From Candidatus Pacearchaeota archaeon (lineage in GTDB: Archaea > Nanobdellota > Nanobdellia > Pacearchaeales > GW2011-AR1), in assembly GCA_016188895.1 (NCBI GenBank), contig JACPGZ010000041.1, forward strand, positions 1 through 42,400: 42,400 nucleotides of DNA, read 5' to 3'. Position numbers and translations under genes: made by a program. The notes below the pieces were generated by a model. It saw only the letters and a program-made list of their open reading frames with translations. It searched no databases and was not told the DNA's origin. Below, piece after piece: positions 14,312 to 21,772 of the stretch (position 1 is its first letter; every line of letters begins with the position of its first letter).

Positions 14312-14561
14312 TCAAAATCCCGTTGAGCTCTTCTTCAGAAACAACTTCTCCTCTTTTAATTGACAGCTCAACCAATTCGTCTATTAGCTCAATTTCTTTT
14401 TGGTTAAAACTTTCGTCATATTCCCCTTCTTCAAAAACCTTTTCCCTGATGCTCTCTGAAGCAAGTTCTTGGACATTTTTATAGCCATGGCTTTTGACAT
14501 AACGCTCTGCTGCTTCAATAAGATTCTTTGGCAATTTCAAATTAATCTGCTTTGTTTCCAT
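14301..14561 (-). CDS. ribbon-helix-helix/RelB-type antitoxin
   Basis: The start is taken at ATG 14559-14561 (METKQINLKLPKNLIEAAERYVKSHGYKNVQELASE) because ATTTAAATAT lies about 25 nt upstream; a longer frame reaches 14606. The first 45 residues form a ribbon-helix-helix and the rest is an acidic helix for toxin binding. The 255 bp after it toward 14816 hold only an open stretch of about 38 codons without a start (near 14634-14757) that I cannot assign. Confidence 0.75.
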   Translation of the reverse strand: METKQINLKLPKNLIEAAERYVKSHGYKNVQELASESIREKVFEEGEYDESFNQKEIELIDELVELSIKRGEVVSEEELNGILNGV

Positions 14562-14816
14562 GATATCTATAGATAGCTTTAGATATTTAAATCTTTCGGT
14601 GAACAACTCATTTGCATTTCCATATCTGAGGTTCCATTTGGGGAAGTTTCACGTCTCAGAGTTGGCTTTAAAAATCACCCTATTGAATTATTCTTGAAGT
14701 CAGGTAAAATGATGGGTTTAGAAGATACCTTGTGAACAAGAGATTGGTTATAATGTAATGGTAAAGTCATAAGCAGTAAGAAGGACAAAGGACAACCATT
14801 AATTAGGAGCGATGAA

Positions 14817-15206
14817 ATGAAAAAAAGGATGATTGTCAAAATAACTATCATTTATGCTCTTGTAATTTGCACAACAGGCTGCCTCGGTGGCAAGTACACT
14901 TACAAGCCTCCTGACAGCTTACCTAAGATTAACAATTTCATTGAAATTGAGGAGCCAAAAGATTTAGTGTGGCAGAGACTTGTTGCTGGTTTAGGAAGAG
15001 AATATTTCGTAATTAATAATCTCGATAAAGAGTCTGGCTTTATCAATGTAAGTTATGGTGAAGATCCTGAACTTTTTATTGACTGCGGTGAGATATCGTC
15101 ATGGGTCAGTAACCTTAGAGGAAGGAGAGATTATGTGTTCCCTGCGTCTAGAGCAGCACAACAATTCGAGCAGAAGGCAAGGGTTGTGTCATATTATTTG
15201 CAATGA
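14817..15206 (+). CDS. bacterial-type lipoprotein, probably 3'-truncated
   Basis: The product starts MKKRMIVKIT with a hydrophobic stretch ending ICTTGC, a plausible lipobox with Cys22 as the lipidated residue, so it would be a secreted lipoprotein. An AGGAG motif 8-12 nt upstream and no TATA box look bacterial. The mature part (WQRLVAGLGREYFVINNLDKESGFINVSYGEDPELFIDCGEI) resembles proteobacterial outer-membrane-associated lipoproteins of unknown role. The last residues after QQFEQKA appear unrelated, suggesting truncation where the subtilase fragment begins. Confidence 0.5.
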   Translation: MKKRMIVKITIIYALVICTTGCLGGKYTYKPPDSLPKINNFIEIEEPKDLVWQRLVAGLGREYFVINNLDKESGFINVSYGEDPELFIDCGEISSWVSNLRGRRDYVFPASRAAQQFEQKARVVSYYLQ

Positions 15207-16060
15207 CAAACGAAAAAATTGATAATTTCGGAGGTCCAGGAGGAGTAATTGATATTTCCTCTCATAAAGATGTAATAGCCATTGGAAGATCTACAAACCT
15301 TGATGTTTGGGGTCATAGTGGTTTTGGGAAAGGAATGGCTTTTTTATCGCCGACAAATGCAGCCAAAGGAACTCCACTTGATGGATGTAATCCAGGAGAT
15401 CTGGCAGGTACTTTAGATATTACAACGACTGATCTCATGGGTGGTTCAGGATATAATAGCGGGCTTGGTGACCCTTGCTTCTGTAATGCACAGATTAATG
15501 AAAACAACAATGCTAATTATACAAATTGTTTTGGAGGAACATCTTCTGCTACACCGCTTTCTGCAGGAGTTGCAGCCCTAGTTCTTTCAATAAGCCCGAA
15601 TTTATCGGCAAAAGAAGTAAGAAAAATACTGATAGAGACAGCTGATAAAATTGATCGTGATCAGGCTAACTATCAACAAGATGATGTAGGACTTGAATAT
15701 AGTGCAACTCACGGATATGGAAGAATTAATGCTAAAAAGGCTGTTGAAAAAGCAATTGGGATTGCACCGGCATTGGTAGTGGCAAGAAAAGACGATGTAA
15801 AAAAGCAAGCTTTTAAGGAATCTGATATAGGGAGAAAAGGAGAATCAAAGGTTGCTGAAGTATTATTTGGAGTTCCAGTTGAGCAGCAGAAAATAACAAC
15901 AAAAAGACGTCAATATGACGTATTCGTCGCCTCAAATTTAAGGGCAGTAATTATAGATGAAAAAATTGGCAAAAATAAAATCCTTGAAAGATTAGGAAGC
16001 GAGTTAAAAAGTATTTCAGATAAGCCATGGCTTTCTGGTTTGGAGGTTAACCCCAGTTGA
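15203..16060 (+). pseudogene. subtilase (S8 peptidase) C-terminal half, catalytic Asp and His missing
   Basis: Residues about 18-150 match the second half of a subtilisin domain: HKDVIAIGRSTN, a FLSPTN substrate strand and the catalytic GGTSSATPLSAGVAALVLS with the nucleophile Ser. The N-terminal half with the catalytic Asp and His is absent, so it cannot be an active protease. The C-terminal 90 residues (from about 195) form a separate mixed domain containing RKGESKVAEVLFG and RQYDVFVASNLRAVIIDEK, which resembles a PD-(D/E)XK-like fold; this is tentative. The start overlaps the lipoprotein gene by 4 bp. Probably the product of a deletion that fused two broken genes. Confidence 0.6.
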
Positions 16061-16118
16061 GAAAAGGTAAAAGATAATCATAGAATAAAAAGGTGAAAGG
16101 TTCAAAATGGAGTAAAAA

Positions 16119-16637
16119 ATGAATATTATTGCAACAATATTGGCTGCAGCGATAATTTTAACCATTCTATTTATTACAATCAACAAAAAAGCAATCGATA
16201 GCAATTCAGCCTTTTTAGTTTGGGCTGCAGTGGCATTGTATGCAATACCTTTTTTTTCCGAAATTACACTAGGCCCTGGAGGTGTTGAGTTAAAGAAAAA
16301 TATCGAAGATTTCAGAAAATCTATTAAAAACTTGGATGCAGTAGTGGAAGTTCAAGATAAGTTTACATTTTCTAGAATCAGAGGATTTCCTGATTTATTG
16401 GCCGGTGGACCTCAAGATAAAATTGATTTAAAAGAAAATGCACAAAAGATTATAGCTTGGCTTGGGAATGATTCAACAAAAAGGATGCTTTTACAGCAAT
16501 GGATGAAAGCAAATGATTTGGATATATCAATAACAGCCTTTATTTATGCAGATTCGTTCGAAAATGATAGAGAGAAAGCAATCAAGGAACTTGGCATACA
16601 AAATATGTTGAATGAAAAAAACAAGATTGAGAACTGA
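16119..16637 (+). CDS. membrane protein of unknown function
   Basis: The 172-residue product has two N-terminal transmembrane helices (about 3-22 and 31-50) followed by a cytoplasmic, charged, helical domain (LKKNIEDFRKSIKNLDAVVEVQDKF, then DLKENAQKIIAWLGND). The layout resembles small bacterial sensor or scaffold proteins; family not recognised. It sits between the subtilase fragment and a lipoprotein gene, all codirectional, as part of the bacterial-looking block 14817-17140. Confidence 0.55.
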   Translation: MNIIATILAAAIILTILFITINKKAIDSNSAFLVWAAVALYAIPFFSEITLGPGGVELKKNIEDFRKSIKNLDAVVEVQDKFTFSRIRGFPDLLAGGPQDKIDLKENAQKIIAWLGNDSTKRMLLQQWMKANDLDISITAFIYADSFENDREKAIKELGIQNMLNEKNKIEN

Positions 16638-16696
16638 GAGAGAAAGAAACCATTACAGATATGAAAGTAACCTATCTCTAAGAATTAGTATTGTGT

Positions 16697-16720
16697 TTAT
16701 AATTAAACGATTAATTATAA
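16697..16720. promoter_or_regulatory. perfect 10-bp AT-rich inverted repeat
   Basis: TTATAATTAA and TTAATTATAA flank ACGA, 30 nt upstream of the lipoprotein gene start at 16751. It could be an operator or an RNA hairpin. AT-richness makes chance occurrence more likely than for the GC-rich hairpin at 1407. Confidence 0.35.
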
Positions 16721-16750
16721 TTGTAATCTTTTCAGATAAGGAAGTATGTA

Positions 16751-17140
16751 ATGATTAAAATATACCTCATTGTGATCGGAGCTTTACTAGTTTCTGGTTG
16801 TGCACACACTCACTATTATGCAGATAAGGAGGGCAATAAAGAGCTTGCTGGACTTCCAATTATTTGGATAGACAAAGAAGGCAATCGTCAAGAGGCATAC
16901 GTAAGCACTTGCAGCGGATTTGGAACAGCAAGTTTTGAACTTGAAAGAACTTCAGATGGGGGTTTCACAAAGTTTTCGAACAATCTGGATAGTACAGCTG
17001 CAGCGCAGATAGCAGGAAGTATTTTAGATAAGGCTTTTGAGGCCGGGAAGACTGCTGCAAGAGCAGAAATGAGAGAAAAGGCTTTACGCAATCCAGATCC
17101 AGAACGAAGAAGGGCAATTTTAGAAAGCCTGGATTTATGA
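16751..17140 (+). CDS. bacterial-type lipoprotein
   Basis: This 129-residue product has a lipoprotein signal: MIKIYLIVIGALLVSGC with lipobox LVSGC. The mature part is soluble, containing WIDKEGNRQEAYVSTCSGFGTASFELERTSDGGF and a C-terminal helix rich in Ala/Arg/Glu. An AAGGAAG motif lies 7-13 nt upstream of the ATG. Lipoboxes of this form are the bacterial type. Function unknown. Confidence 0.6.
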   Translation: MIKIYLIVIGALLVSGCAHTHYYADKEGNKELAGLPIIWIDKEGNRQEAYVSTCSGFGTASFELERTSDGGFTKFSNNLDSTAAAQIAGSILDKAFEAGKTAARAEMREKALRNPDPERRRAILESLDL

Positions 17141-17245
17141 TAGATTCTCTATAATGAAATTTATATCTTGGCTTTCATCCAAAAAAAAGCAATAGTTGAT
17201 AAATTCTTTTTCCATTTCCAAGATCTCCACTACCACAGCCCTCAC
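17135..17245 (-). pseudogene. short C-terminal-like fragment, unknown
   Basis: From a possible GTG at 17245 (or ATG at 17215) the frame reads VRAVVVEILEMEKEFINYCFFLDE and ends at 17135, 36 codons in all, with an acidic helical, protein-like composition. No promoter is visible and the upstream bases are low-complexity GC-rich, so it is probably the tail of a lost gene. It overlaps the lipoprotein stop by 6 bp tail-to-tail. Confidence 0.3.
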
Positions 17246-17296
17246 GCTCGCTGCGTCCGTTTCGTTCTGTGGGACATGCGTTGAAAAGCATAAAAA

Positions 17297-17416
17297 TCAC
17301 TTGTTAATTCCAACAACTTTCCCTTCTTTAACCAGCACCGCCTCAATCCTCCTCTCGATCTCCTCTATTCTCTCAATTATCTCCTGAAGAGCTTTCTTAA
17401 CCTCTCGGCGTTTCAT
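17297..17416 (-). CDS. 39-residue coiled-coil microprotein next to the integrase
   Basis: From ATG 17414-17416 the frame encodes MKRREVKKALQEIIERIEEIERRIEAV and a short hydrophobic tail ending GKVVGINK. A TATA-like CTATTTATTATT lies about 25 nt upstream (17436-17447). The heptad pattern is clear over 30 residues. It lies downstream of, and codirectional with, the integrase gene and might be an accessory or directionality factor; no homology basis. Confidence 0.5.
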   Translation of the reverse strand: MKRREVKKALQEIIERIEEIERRIEAVLVKEGKVVGINK

Positions 17417-17467
17417 GATGCTTCTGCGGAATGAAATAATAAATAGTTTGAACTGAATTACTTTGCT

Positions 17468-18631
17468 TTATACTTGCTGCATAACCTGCTCTATTCTCTT
17501 TTTAAGTTCACCAAGGTCTTTTCTTGTTTGGTCGAGATCAAAGCGCAGAGACTGATTATCCTCTCCTTGTCGTCGTAGTCTATCAACTAATAGGCGCTCG
17601 CGTTGCTTTGCCTGTTGGAGCTCCCCTTCTATCCTCTGCAGATTACTATCAAAGAGTTTTTTCTTTGGTTTTCTACGATCAATCGCTAGGTAGGATACGT
17701 ACGCGTCAATCTCCTTGGAGCTGGGTTTGTGTCCGAGTCGGAAGTTCACTTCGTCTGTTGTCCAGCCAGACCTGAGGAGATGGCAGGCCATGCCAGATCT
17801 GAGATCCTTCCAGCTCACTCGAGTGTTTGTGGGGACGCAGCTTGCTCCTGTCTTCCTCGCCACGCTGTGCATTAGCTTCAAGGCTTGTCTGTAGCCGAAG
17901 CGGAAAACACAATCGTTTTCATTCAGTCCTGGTAAAACGATGTCAGCGTACTTCGCTGTCTCTGGATAGAGGGTTGGTTCGCTTCGCGACTGCCTGCTGC
18001 GTTTCAGCTTCTCCCGAGGAAGGTTTACCAAGTATTCAACTTCCCTAGTGTCTTCATTGACTTGACGGGTGAAGTCCTTCTTGGTGAGCTGCAGAAGGGT
18101 GTTGATGTTCTCTCCGACATCCCAGGCAAGCCAGAAAAGGAGCAAATGGGATGGCTTTGAAAGAACAGATACCATCTTTAGGAAAGTTTCCTCGCTAACG
18201 AAACTCACTTCCTTCCGAGGATTACTGCTGAACTCAATCACTTCCCTAGCGAGCTCATCCTTACCAGCAAGTTTGAAGGGCTTGCTCTTGAAGACTTTGT
18301 TGTAATAACTGCTTCTATCAGCGAATCTTTCGCCCTTTTTATTTCTGATTCGTCCTTCCTCGAGGTCGTCATACACTTTCTTTATATCTTCTTTTGTCAA
18401 ATCTTTCCATGGCTTATTCTTGAACCAAGAATTTACATTGCGGAACCGTTGGACGTAGTAAATCAAAGTCTTGTAGCAAGGTTCATCCAAAGCCGGAAGT
18501 CCATTCTGCCTCTTGAGCTTGTGCTCTTCGAATTGGAAAAATTGCCGGAAGACATCTCGATTCTCTCTACAAATCATCTTATCACACAAAAGCTCGTTCT
18601 TGGCCTTTTCATATCGTTCTTTAAATCCCAT
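17468..18631 (-). CDS. tyrosine-recombinase integrase (archaeal type)
   Basis: The start is set at ATG 18629-18631 because ATTTATATAG (about 18651-18661) lies 25 nt upstream; the longer frame from 18703 runs into the tRNA. The 387-residue protein has an N-terminal SAM-like core-binding domain, then the catalytic domain with WKDLRSGMACHLL (box C Arg), FRLGHKPSSKEIDAYVSYLAIDR (box C His and nucleophile Tyr) and a C-terminal coiled coil (LQQAKQRERLLVDRLRRQGED...) of about 55 residues. The usual box A motif (GxRxxE) reads GENINT here. It adjoins tRNA-Asp, its likely attachment site. Confidence 0.85.
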   Translation of the reverse strand: MGFKERYEKAKNELLCDKMICRENRDVFRQFFQFEEHKLKRQNGLPALDEPCYKTLIYYVQRFRNVNSWFKNKPWKDLTKEDIKKVYDDLEEGRIRNKKGERFADRSSYYNKVFKSKPFKLAGKDELAREVIEFSSNPRKEVSFVSEETFLKMVSVLSKPSHLLLFWLAWDVGENINTLLQLTKKDFTRQVNEDTREVEYLVNLPREKLKRSRQSRSEPTLYPETAKYADIVLPGLNENDCVFRFGYRQALKLMHSVARKTGASCVPTNTRVSWKDLRSGMACHLLRSGWTTDEVNFRLGHKPSSKEIDAYVSYLAIDRRKPKKKLFDSNLQRIEGELQQAKQRERLLVDRLRRQGEDNQSLRFDLDQTRKDLGELKKRIEQVMQQV

Positions 18632-18694
18632 GCAATTATTAAGGTGCCCAACTATATAAATCTTGCGCCCTTTTATGTGAACAAAAGTGGTCAG

Positions 18695-18708
18695 CGCCCG
18701 CACCGGGA
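18695..18708 (-). repeat. tRNA-proximal attachment site (14-bp core)
   Basis: CGCCCGCACCGGGA is the 3' end of the tRNA-Asp gene, identical to 2534-2547. The element supplies the sequence to the left. The tRNA remains complete, as in integrations that rebuild the tRNA 3' end. Confidence 0.8.
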
Positions 18709-18838
18709 TTCGAACCCGGGTTGCATCCGATCTATGCTATTTCTAGCTATCATAGTTTTTCTGATTCCTAGAACTCTTTTTTCTAAAAAGAGTTGTAGCA
18801 TGACAGGGATGAGTGCTAGGCCACTACACTATGCGAGC
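18695..18838 (-). tRNA. tRNA-Asp (anticodon GTC) with a 71-nt intron
   Basis: On the minus strand: acceptor GCTCGCA/TGCGGGC, discriminator G, D-stem GTGT/GCAC, anticodon stem CATCC/GGATG, T-arm CCGGG-TTCGAAT-CCCGG, variable loop of 4 nt. The loop C-T-GTC-A is interrupted after position 37 by 71 nt, and position 38 (C) follows; this is the canonical archaeal intron site. Intron ends TGCTA and TAGCA pair, as in a bulge-helix-bulge, and an internal AACTCTTTTT...AAAAAGAGTT hairpin is present. Mature length is 73 nt. Discriminator G fits Asp identity. Its 3' 14 nt are the element's attachment core. Confidence 0.93.
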
Positions 18839-18896
18839 ACATTATTATTCTTATGAAAGGTTTTATAAAGCTTTTTGGTCAGAGAGATTTTGTAAA

Positions 18897-19574
18897 ATGC
18901 AGCCAAAATCCGAGATTTTCAGTGTGAAAGAAGTCATTTATAGAACCATTAATGTAAAAAGTCTTATTCTTGAAAATAACAGAAAAACAGAATTTACTCC
19001 AGGGCAATATTGCTTTGTAATGATGGATAAAAAATTGAAAAGGCCATTGAGCTATTGCGGTGTAAGCGGAGAAAATAAAATTGAATTAACATTCAAGAAG
19101 ACAGGATATTTTACAGGAAGATTATTTGAGCTGAAGAAAAATGATAAATTAGAAATCCAAGGCCCTTATGGAGGACCGCTTACCTTTGACGAATCTTACA
19201 AGAATATTATATTAATTGCAGGAGGTGTAGGAATCGCCCCCCTTATGTCCATATTAAGAACAGTTAAAAAGAAAAATATAAAAATAAAAGTCAGCTTGTT
19301 TTACAGCAATAAAACTAAAGAAGATATTTTGTATAAAGACGAATTGGATTCTTACAATAAATTTAATATTATATATACAATTACTAAAGAAACTCCAAAT
19401 GACTGGAAAGGAGAGTTAGGAAGAGTTACACTTGAAATGATAAAAAAACACTCAGATATTAAAGATGCTGTATTTTACATCTGCGGTCCGAGAGAAATGA
19501 ACGAAAATCTTGTGAATCAGCTCATGTCAGATGGAATTGAAAGAAAAAATATAAGAACAGAGAACTGGGTATGA
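18897..19574 (+). CDS. FAD/NAD(P)-binding oxidoreductase subunit (ferredoxin reductase/PyrK-like)
   Basis: The start is at ATG 18897, behind TTTTATAAAG (18861-18870); the frame upstream runs into the tRNA. The 225-residue protein has a flavin-binding barrel (FTPGQYCFVMM, RPLSYCGV) and an NAD(P)-binding half (GPYGGPLT, IAGGVGIAPLMSILR, YICGPREMNENLV). This is the layout of PyrK, the electron-transfer subunit of dihydroorotate dehydrogenase, and of hydrogenase gamma subunits. The C-terminal Cys cluster for a [2Fe-2S] centre seen in PyrK is absent, so a simple flavodoxin/ferredoxin-NAD(P) reductase role is likely. The next gene overlaps it by 4 bp. Confidence 0.8.
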   Translation: MQPKSEIFSVKEVIYRTINVKSLILENNRKTEFTPGQYCFVMMDKKLKRPLSYCGVSGENKIELTFKKTGYFTGRLFELKKNDKLEIQGPYGGPLTFDESYKNIILIAGGVGIAPLMSILRTVKKKNIKIKVSLFYSNKTKEDILYKDELDSYNKFNIIYTITKETPNDWKGELGRVTLEMIKKHSDIKDAVFYICGPREMNENLVNQLMSDGIERKNIRTENWV

Positions 19575-19780
19575 AAAACAGAAATTATAATGCCAACTAT
19601 GAACTCATGAACGATGTTTGCAAGATGCTTTACGAAGGTAACCTTAGGGAACTTAAATCTGATTTAAAATATCACTTGGAGACCAATGGAAAAAGAATAA
19701 ATCCAAAATCAAAGCCGGCAATTTTAAGGGATTTATCAATAATAGAAGAAATGATAGACTTGCAATCAGAAATCCAATAA
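19571..19780 (+). CDS. small helical hypothetical protein
   Basis: The 69-residue protein overlaps the reductase gene by ATGA and so is translationally coupled to it. It is wholly helical and charged (YELMNDVCKMLYEGNLRELKSDLKYHLE). Its 3' end overlaps that of the convergent RNase HII gene by 15 bp. No family recognised. Confidence 0.55.
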   Translation: MKNRNYNANYELMNDVCKMLYEGNLRELKSDLKYHLETNGKRINPKSKPAILRDLSIIEEMIDLQSEIQ

Positions 19781-20461
19781 TCTTCTCTGCTCTGTCTTTG
19801 CATGATGATTCTTCCATGTAGCCCAGCTTTCTCTGAATATGCCTTCTCCTTTTAAAACATTAAAATATTTTTTCAAGAACGCTTCTGTTAAAGGATCAGA
19901 AGGATAGCCAGAGCCAAAGTCATCATGAATATTAAATTCTTTTTTTAATACAACTTTCAATCTTCTTACTTCTTTTTCCCTTGTTGATTTTGCCAGTATT
20001 GATGCTGCTGAAACAGCTACATAATCCCTGTCTGCTTTGTGCGCGCAAATCAGCGAGAGATTTTCTTTATTTTTTATATGAGTAAGAAGATAATTTCTCC
20101 AGCTTGTGATGTTGTTGCTGGGGCAGTCAACAATAACATGCATATGCTCTATGCTTTTATTTAATCTATTCACAATCTCTGCAGCATATAATGCCTCTAT
20201 CTTATTTAGATTAACTCGCTTTTTAGTTAATTTATCATCAATTTCATCTGGAGGAATAGTAAATATCTCATAATTAAGCGCTTTTTTTCTTATAATGCTT
20301 GCAAGCTCTTCTCTTCTTTTTGGAGGCACAAGCTTTGAGTCCCTTACTCTCAATTTCTTAAACTCATCCTCAATGCGCTCATTAATCAAGCATCCTGCCA
20401 TTACCATTGGCCCAATCACAGGACCTCTGCCCGCGTCATCTATTCCAAGCATAAGCTTCAT
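19766..20461 (-). CDS. rnhB: ribonuclease HII
   Basis: The 231-residue enzyme cleaves RNA in RNA-DNA hybrids, including single ribonucleotides. It has the opening motif GIDDAGRGPVIGPMVMAG, RDSKLVPPKRRE, the central Asp in HVIVDCPSN and KADRDYVAVSAASILAKSTRE, with the GSGYPSDP segment near the C-terminus. In the first motif the second acidic residue is Asp9 where the family normally has Glu (DEAGRG); acidity is kept. Length is normal for archaeal RNase HII. Confidence 0.92.
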   Translation of the reverse strand: MKLMLGIDDAGRGPVIGPMVMAGCLINERIEDEFKKLRVRDSKLVPPKRREELASIIRKKALNYEIFTIPPDEIDDKLTKKRVNLNKIEALYAAEIVNRLNKSIEHMHVIVDCPSNNITSWRNYLLTHIKNKENLSLICAHKADRDYVAVSAASILAKSTREKEVRRLKVVLKKEFNIHDDFGSGYPSDPLTEAFLKKYFNVLKGEGIFRESWATWKNHHAKTEQRRLLDF

Positions 20462-20555
20462 GTTTAAAAATCGCTGAAAGGGTTATTAAATCTTGCATTT
20501 TTCACGCAACACGAAAGGCAAGATTTATAAGCGGTTTTTCTTAGAGTTTACTCAT

Positions 20556-20656
20556 AGCGGGATGGAGCAGAATTTGCTGAATAAGTAAATGCTCAACCTG
20601 GAGTGCTCGCAGGGCCCATAACCCTGAGGTCAGAGGTTCAAATCCTCTTCCCGCTA
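20556..20656 (+). tRNA. initiator tRNA-Met (CAT) with a 26-nt insertion in the D-loop
   Basis: Acceptor AGCGGGA/TCCCGCT with A1:U72, discriminator A, anticodon stem CAGGG/CCCTG with the three G:C pairs of initiators, loop CCCATAA (anticodon CAT, C33 rather than T33), and T-arm AGAGG-TTCAAAT-CCTCT. The D-stem GAGC/GCTC encloses AG, then 26 extra nt (20571-20596), then CCTGGAGT. Removing the 26 nt gives a normal archaeal initiator of 75 nt. The flanks GAGCA and TGCTC pair, consistent with a bulge-helix-bulge intron at a noncanonical D-loop position. A TATA-like AGATTTATAAG lies upstream (20521-20531). Confidence 0.9.
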
Positions 20657-20692
20657 TATAAATATTAATCTGCTAGCTTAAACAAGAAATAA

Positions 20693-21676
20693 TTATTTAC
20701 CAATATGCTCTTTGATGATGTCAATTCTTTTCTGTATAAGTGACAGGCTTTCTGATTTTTTCTTGAAATAGACAAATAGTACAATTATGGCAACTGCGAT
20801 AATCACAATAACAACAGGCAAGATAAATCTTATATTGCTCTTTGTTGACGAAAATATCCTGTTTAGAAGAAAGCTCTGCCCTTCTGTTGAGATTATGTTC
20901 TCCTCGCCATACACCCACTCGCCAGTTTCGCTACATTGCTTTAATGTATCTGCTAATTCCCTTATCTCTCCGACTTTAAAACAAAAATCTCCATCAATGC
21001 ATTTTCCAGTTTCCTCGTGCCTGCATTCAATATCGCAGTAATCCCTTGTGCAGGGATTTTTGTCATCGCATTCAATTGTTTCATTATCTTTTGAGCATTT
21101 AGGCGGAGGTGAACAATCATTATCGTTTTTGTTGTCGCACCCAGGAGCGCAGCATCCATCTCCATTCTTGCATCCGACAGATTCATGAAAGCAGATTCTG
21201 GGAACACCCTGACATGTATCTAAAGTGCATGTGCTATTATCATTGCAGTCTCTAGTCTGGTTTTCAATAGAGCACTCATTCCTTGATTCATGGACGCACT
21301 GGTTTTCAATGCACACAAAGCTGCTTGATACACACCCACAATCCTTGCAGCAATACCCCTCTGATTCATTGCTCTCACATACATTATTTCCGCAGTTAAA
21401 TGGGACTGATATATTCATCCATGCCTTATTTATCTTATATGCAATGGATTTAACGCGTATAGTAACCCCCTCCATTACAGTAAGCTGGTTTTCCTTAAAC
21501 CATCCCTCTGACTTGTCTATCTTGATAAAAACCTCTCCCTCGCCTATAAATTTCATAGTAATTGTCTTTCCACTAAAAGTTTTTGGTTTTCCAATCTCTA
21601 AAAGCTCTTCAAATTCAGTGGCATAAACAGAGAAAATAAATATTAAAGCCGCCAATAATATAATCACCTTTTTCAT
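20693..21676 (-). CDS. secreted Cys-rich protein with C-terminal membrane anchor
   Basis: The 327-residue protein has a signal peptide (residues 1-20, ending SVYA), a beta-rich domain to about residue 90, a disulfide-rich region (CGNNVCESNESEGYCCKDCGC, then CTLDTCQG, GDGCCAPGCDNKNDNDC and CTRDYCDIEC), and a transmembrane helix near 286-306 followed by a basic cytoplasmic tail. The CGNxxCE...GYCCKDCGC module recurs in DPANN surface proteins. It is probably a cell-surface protein, perhaps for contact with a host or partner cell (inference). Confidence 0.75.
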   Translation of the reverse strand: MKKVIILLAALIFIFSVYATEFEELLEIGKPKTFSGKTITMKFIGEGEVFIKIDKSEGWFKENQLTVMEGVTIRVKSIAYKINKAWMNISVPFNCGNNVCESNESEGYCCKDCGCVSSSFVCIENQCVHESRNECSIENQTRDCNDNSTCTLDTCQGVPRICFHESVGCKNGDGCCAPGCDNKNDNDCSPPPKCSKDNETIECDDKNPCTRDYCDIECRHEETGKCIDGDFCFKVGEIRELADTLKQCSETGEWVYGEENIISTEGQSFLLNRIFSSTKSNIRFILPVVIVIIAVAIIVLFVYFKKKSESLSLIQKRIDIIKEHIGK

Positions 21677-21772
21677 TATCTTAAGAATAAACTTGTCTTT
21701 ATAAGTTTTTAGAATCTTATATACAGGAAAATTTAAAAAGGCAGATGTATTTTTTGTATGAATGAGGTGAAG

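Larger units (their letters stand above)
2534..18708. mobile_element. tRNA-Asp-integrated genetic element, about 16.2 kb, decaying mosaic
   Basis: The region is bounded by 14-bp direct repeats of the tRNA-Asp 3' end, with a tyrosine-recombinase gene just inside the tRNA-proximal end. Content is accessory: ArdC antirestriction protein, three toxin-antitoxin pairs, ImmA/IrrE peptidase, GMP synthase, JAMM-like protein, an ECF sigma factor, lipoproteins and a subtilase fragment. Base composition is visibly more GC-rich and gene style more bacterial than the AT-rich chromosome on both sides, although several genes still have archaeal TATA boxes. At least eight genes are truncated or frameshifted. 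No replication gene, conjugation ATPase or capsid gene is recognisable, so it is probably a defective relic or a mobilisable island. Confidence 0.8.

Noticed and set aside
14634-14757. Open stretch reading SEVPFGEVSRLRVGFKNHPIELFLK and on to a stop
   Set aside because: No start codon or promoter in frame; may be a gene relic but cannot be separated from chance.
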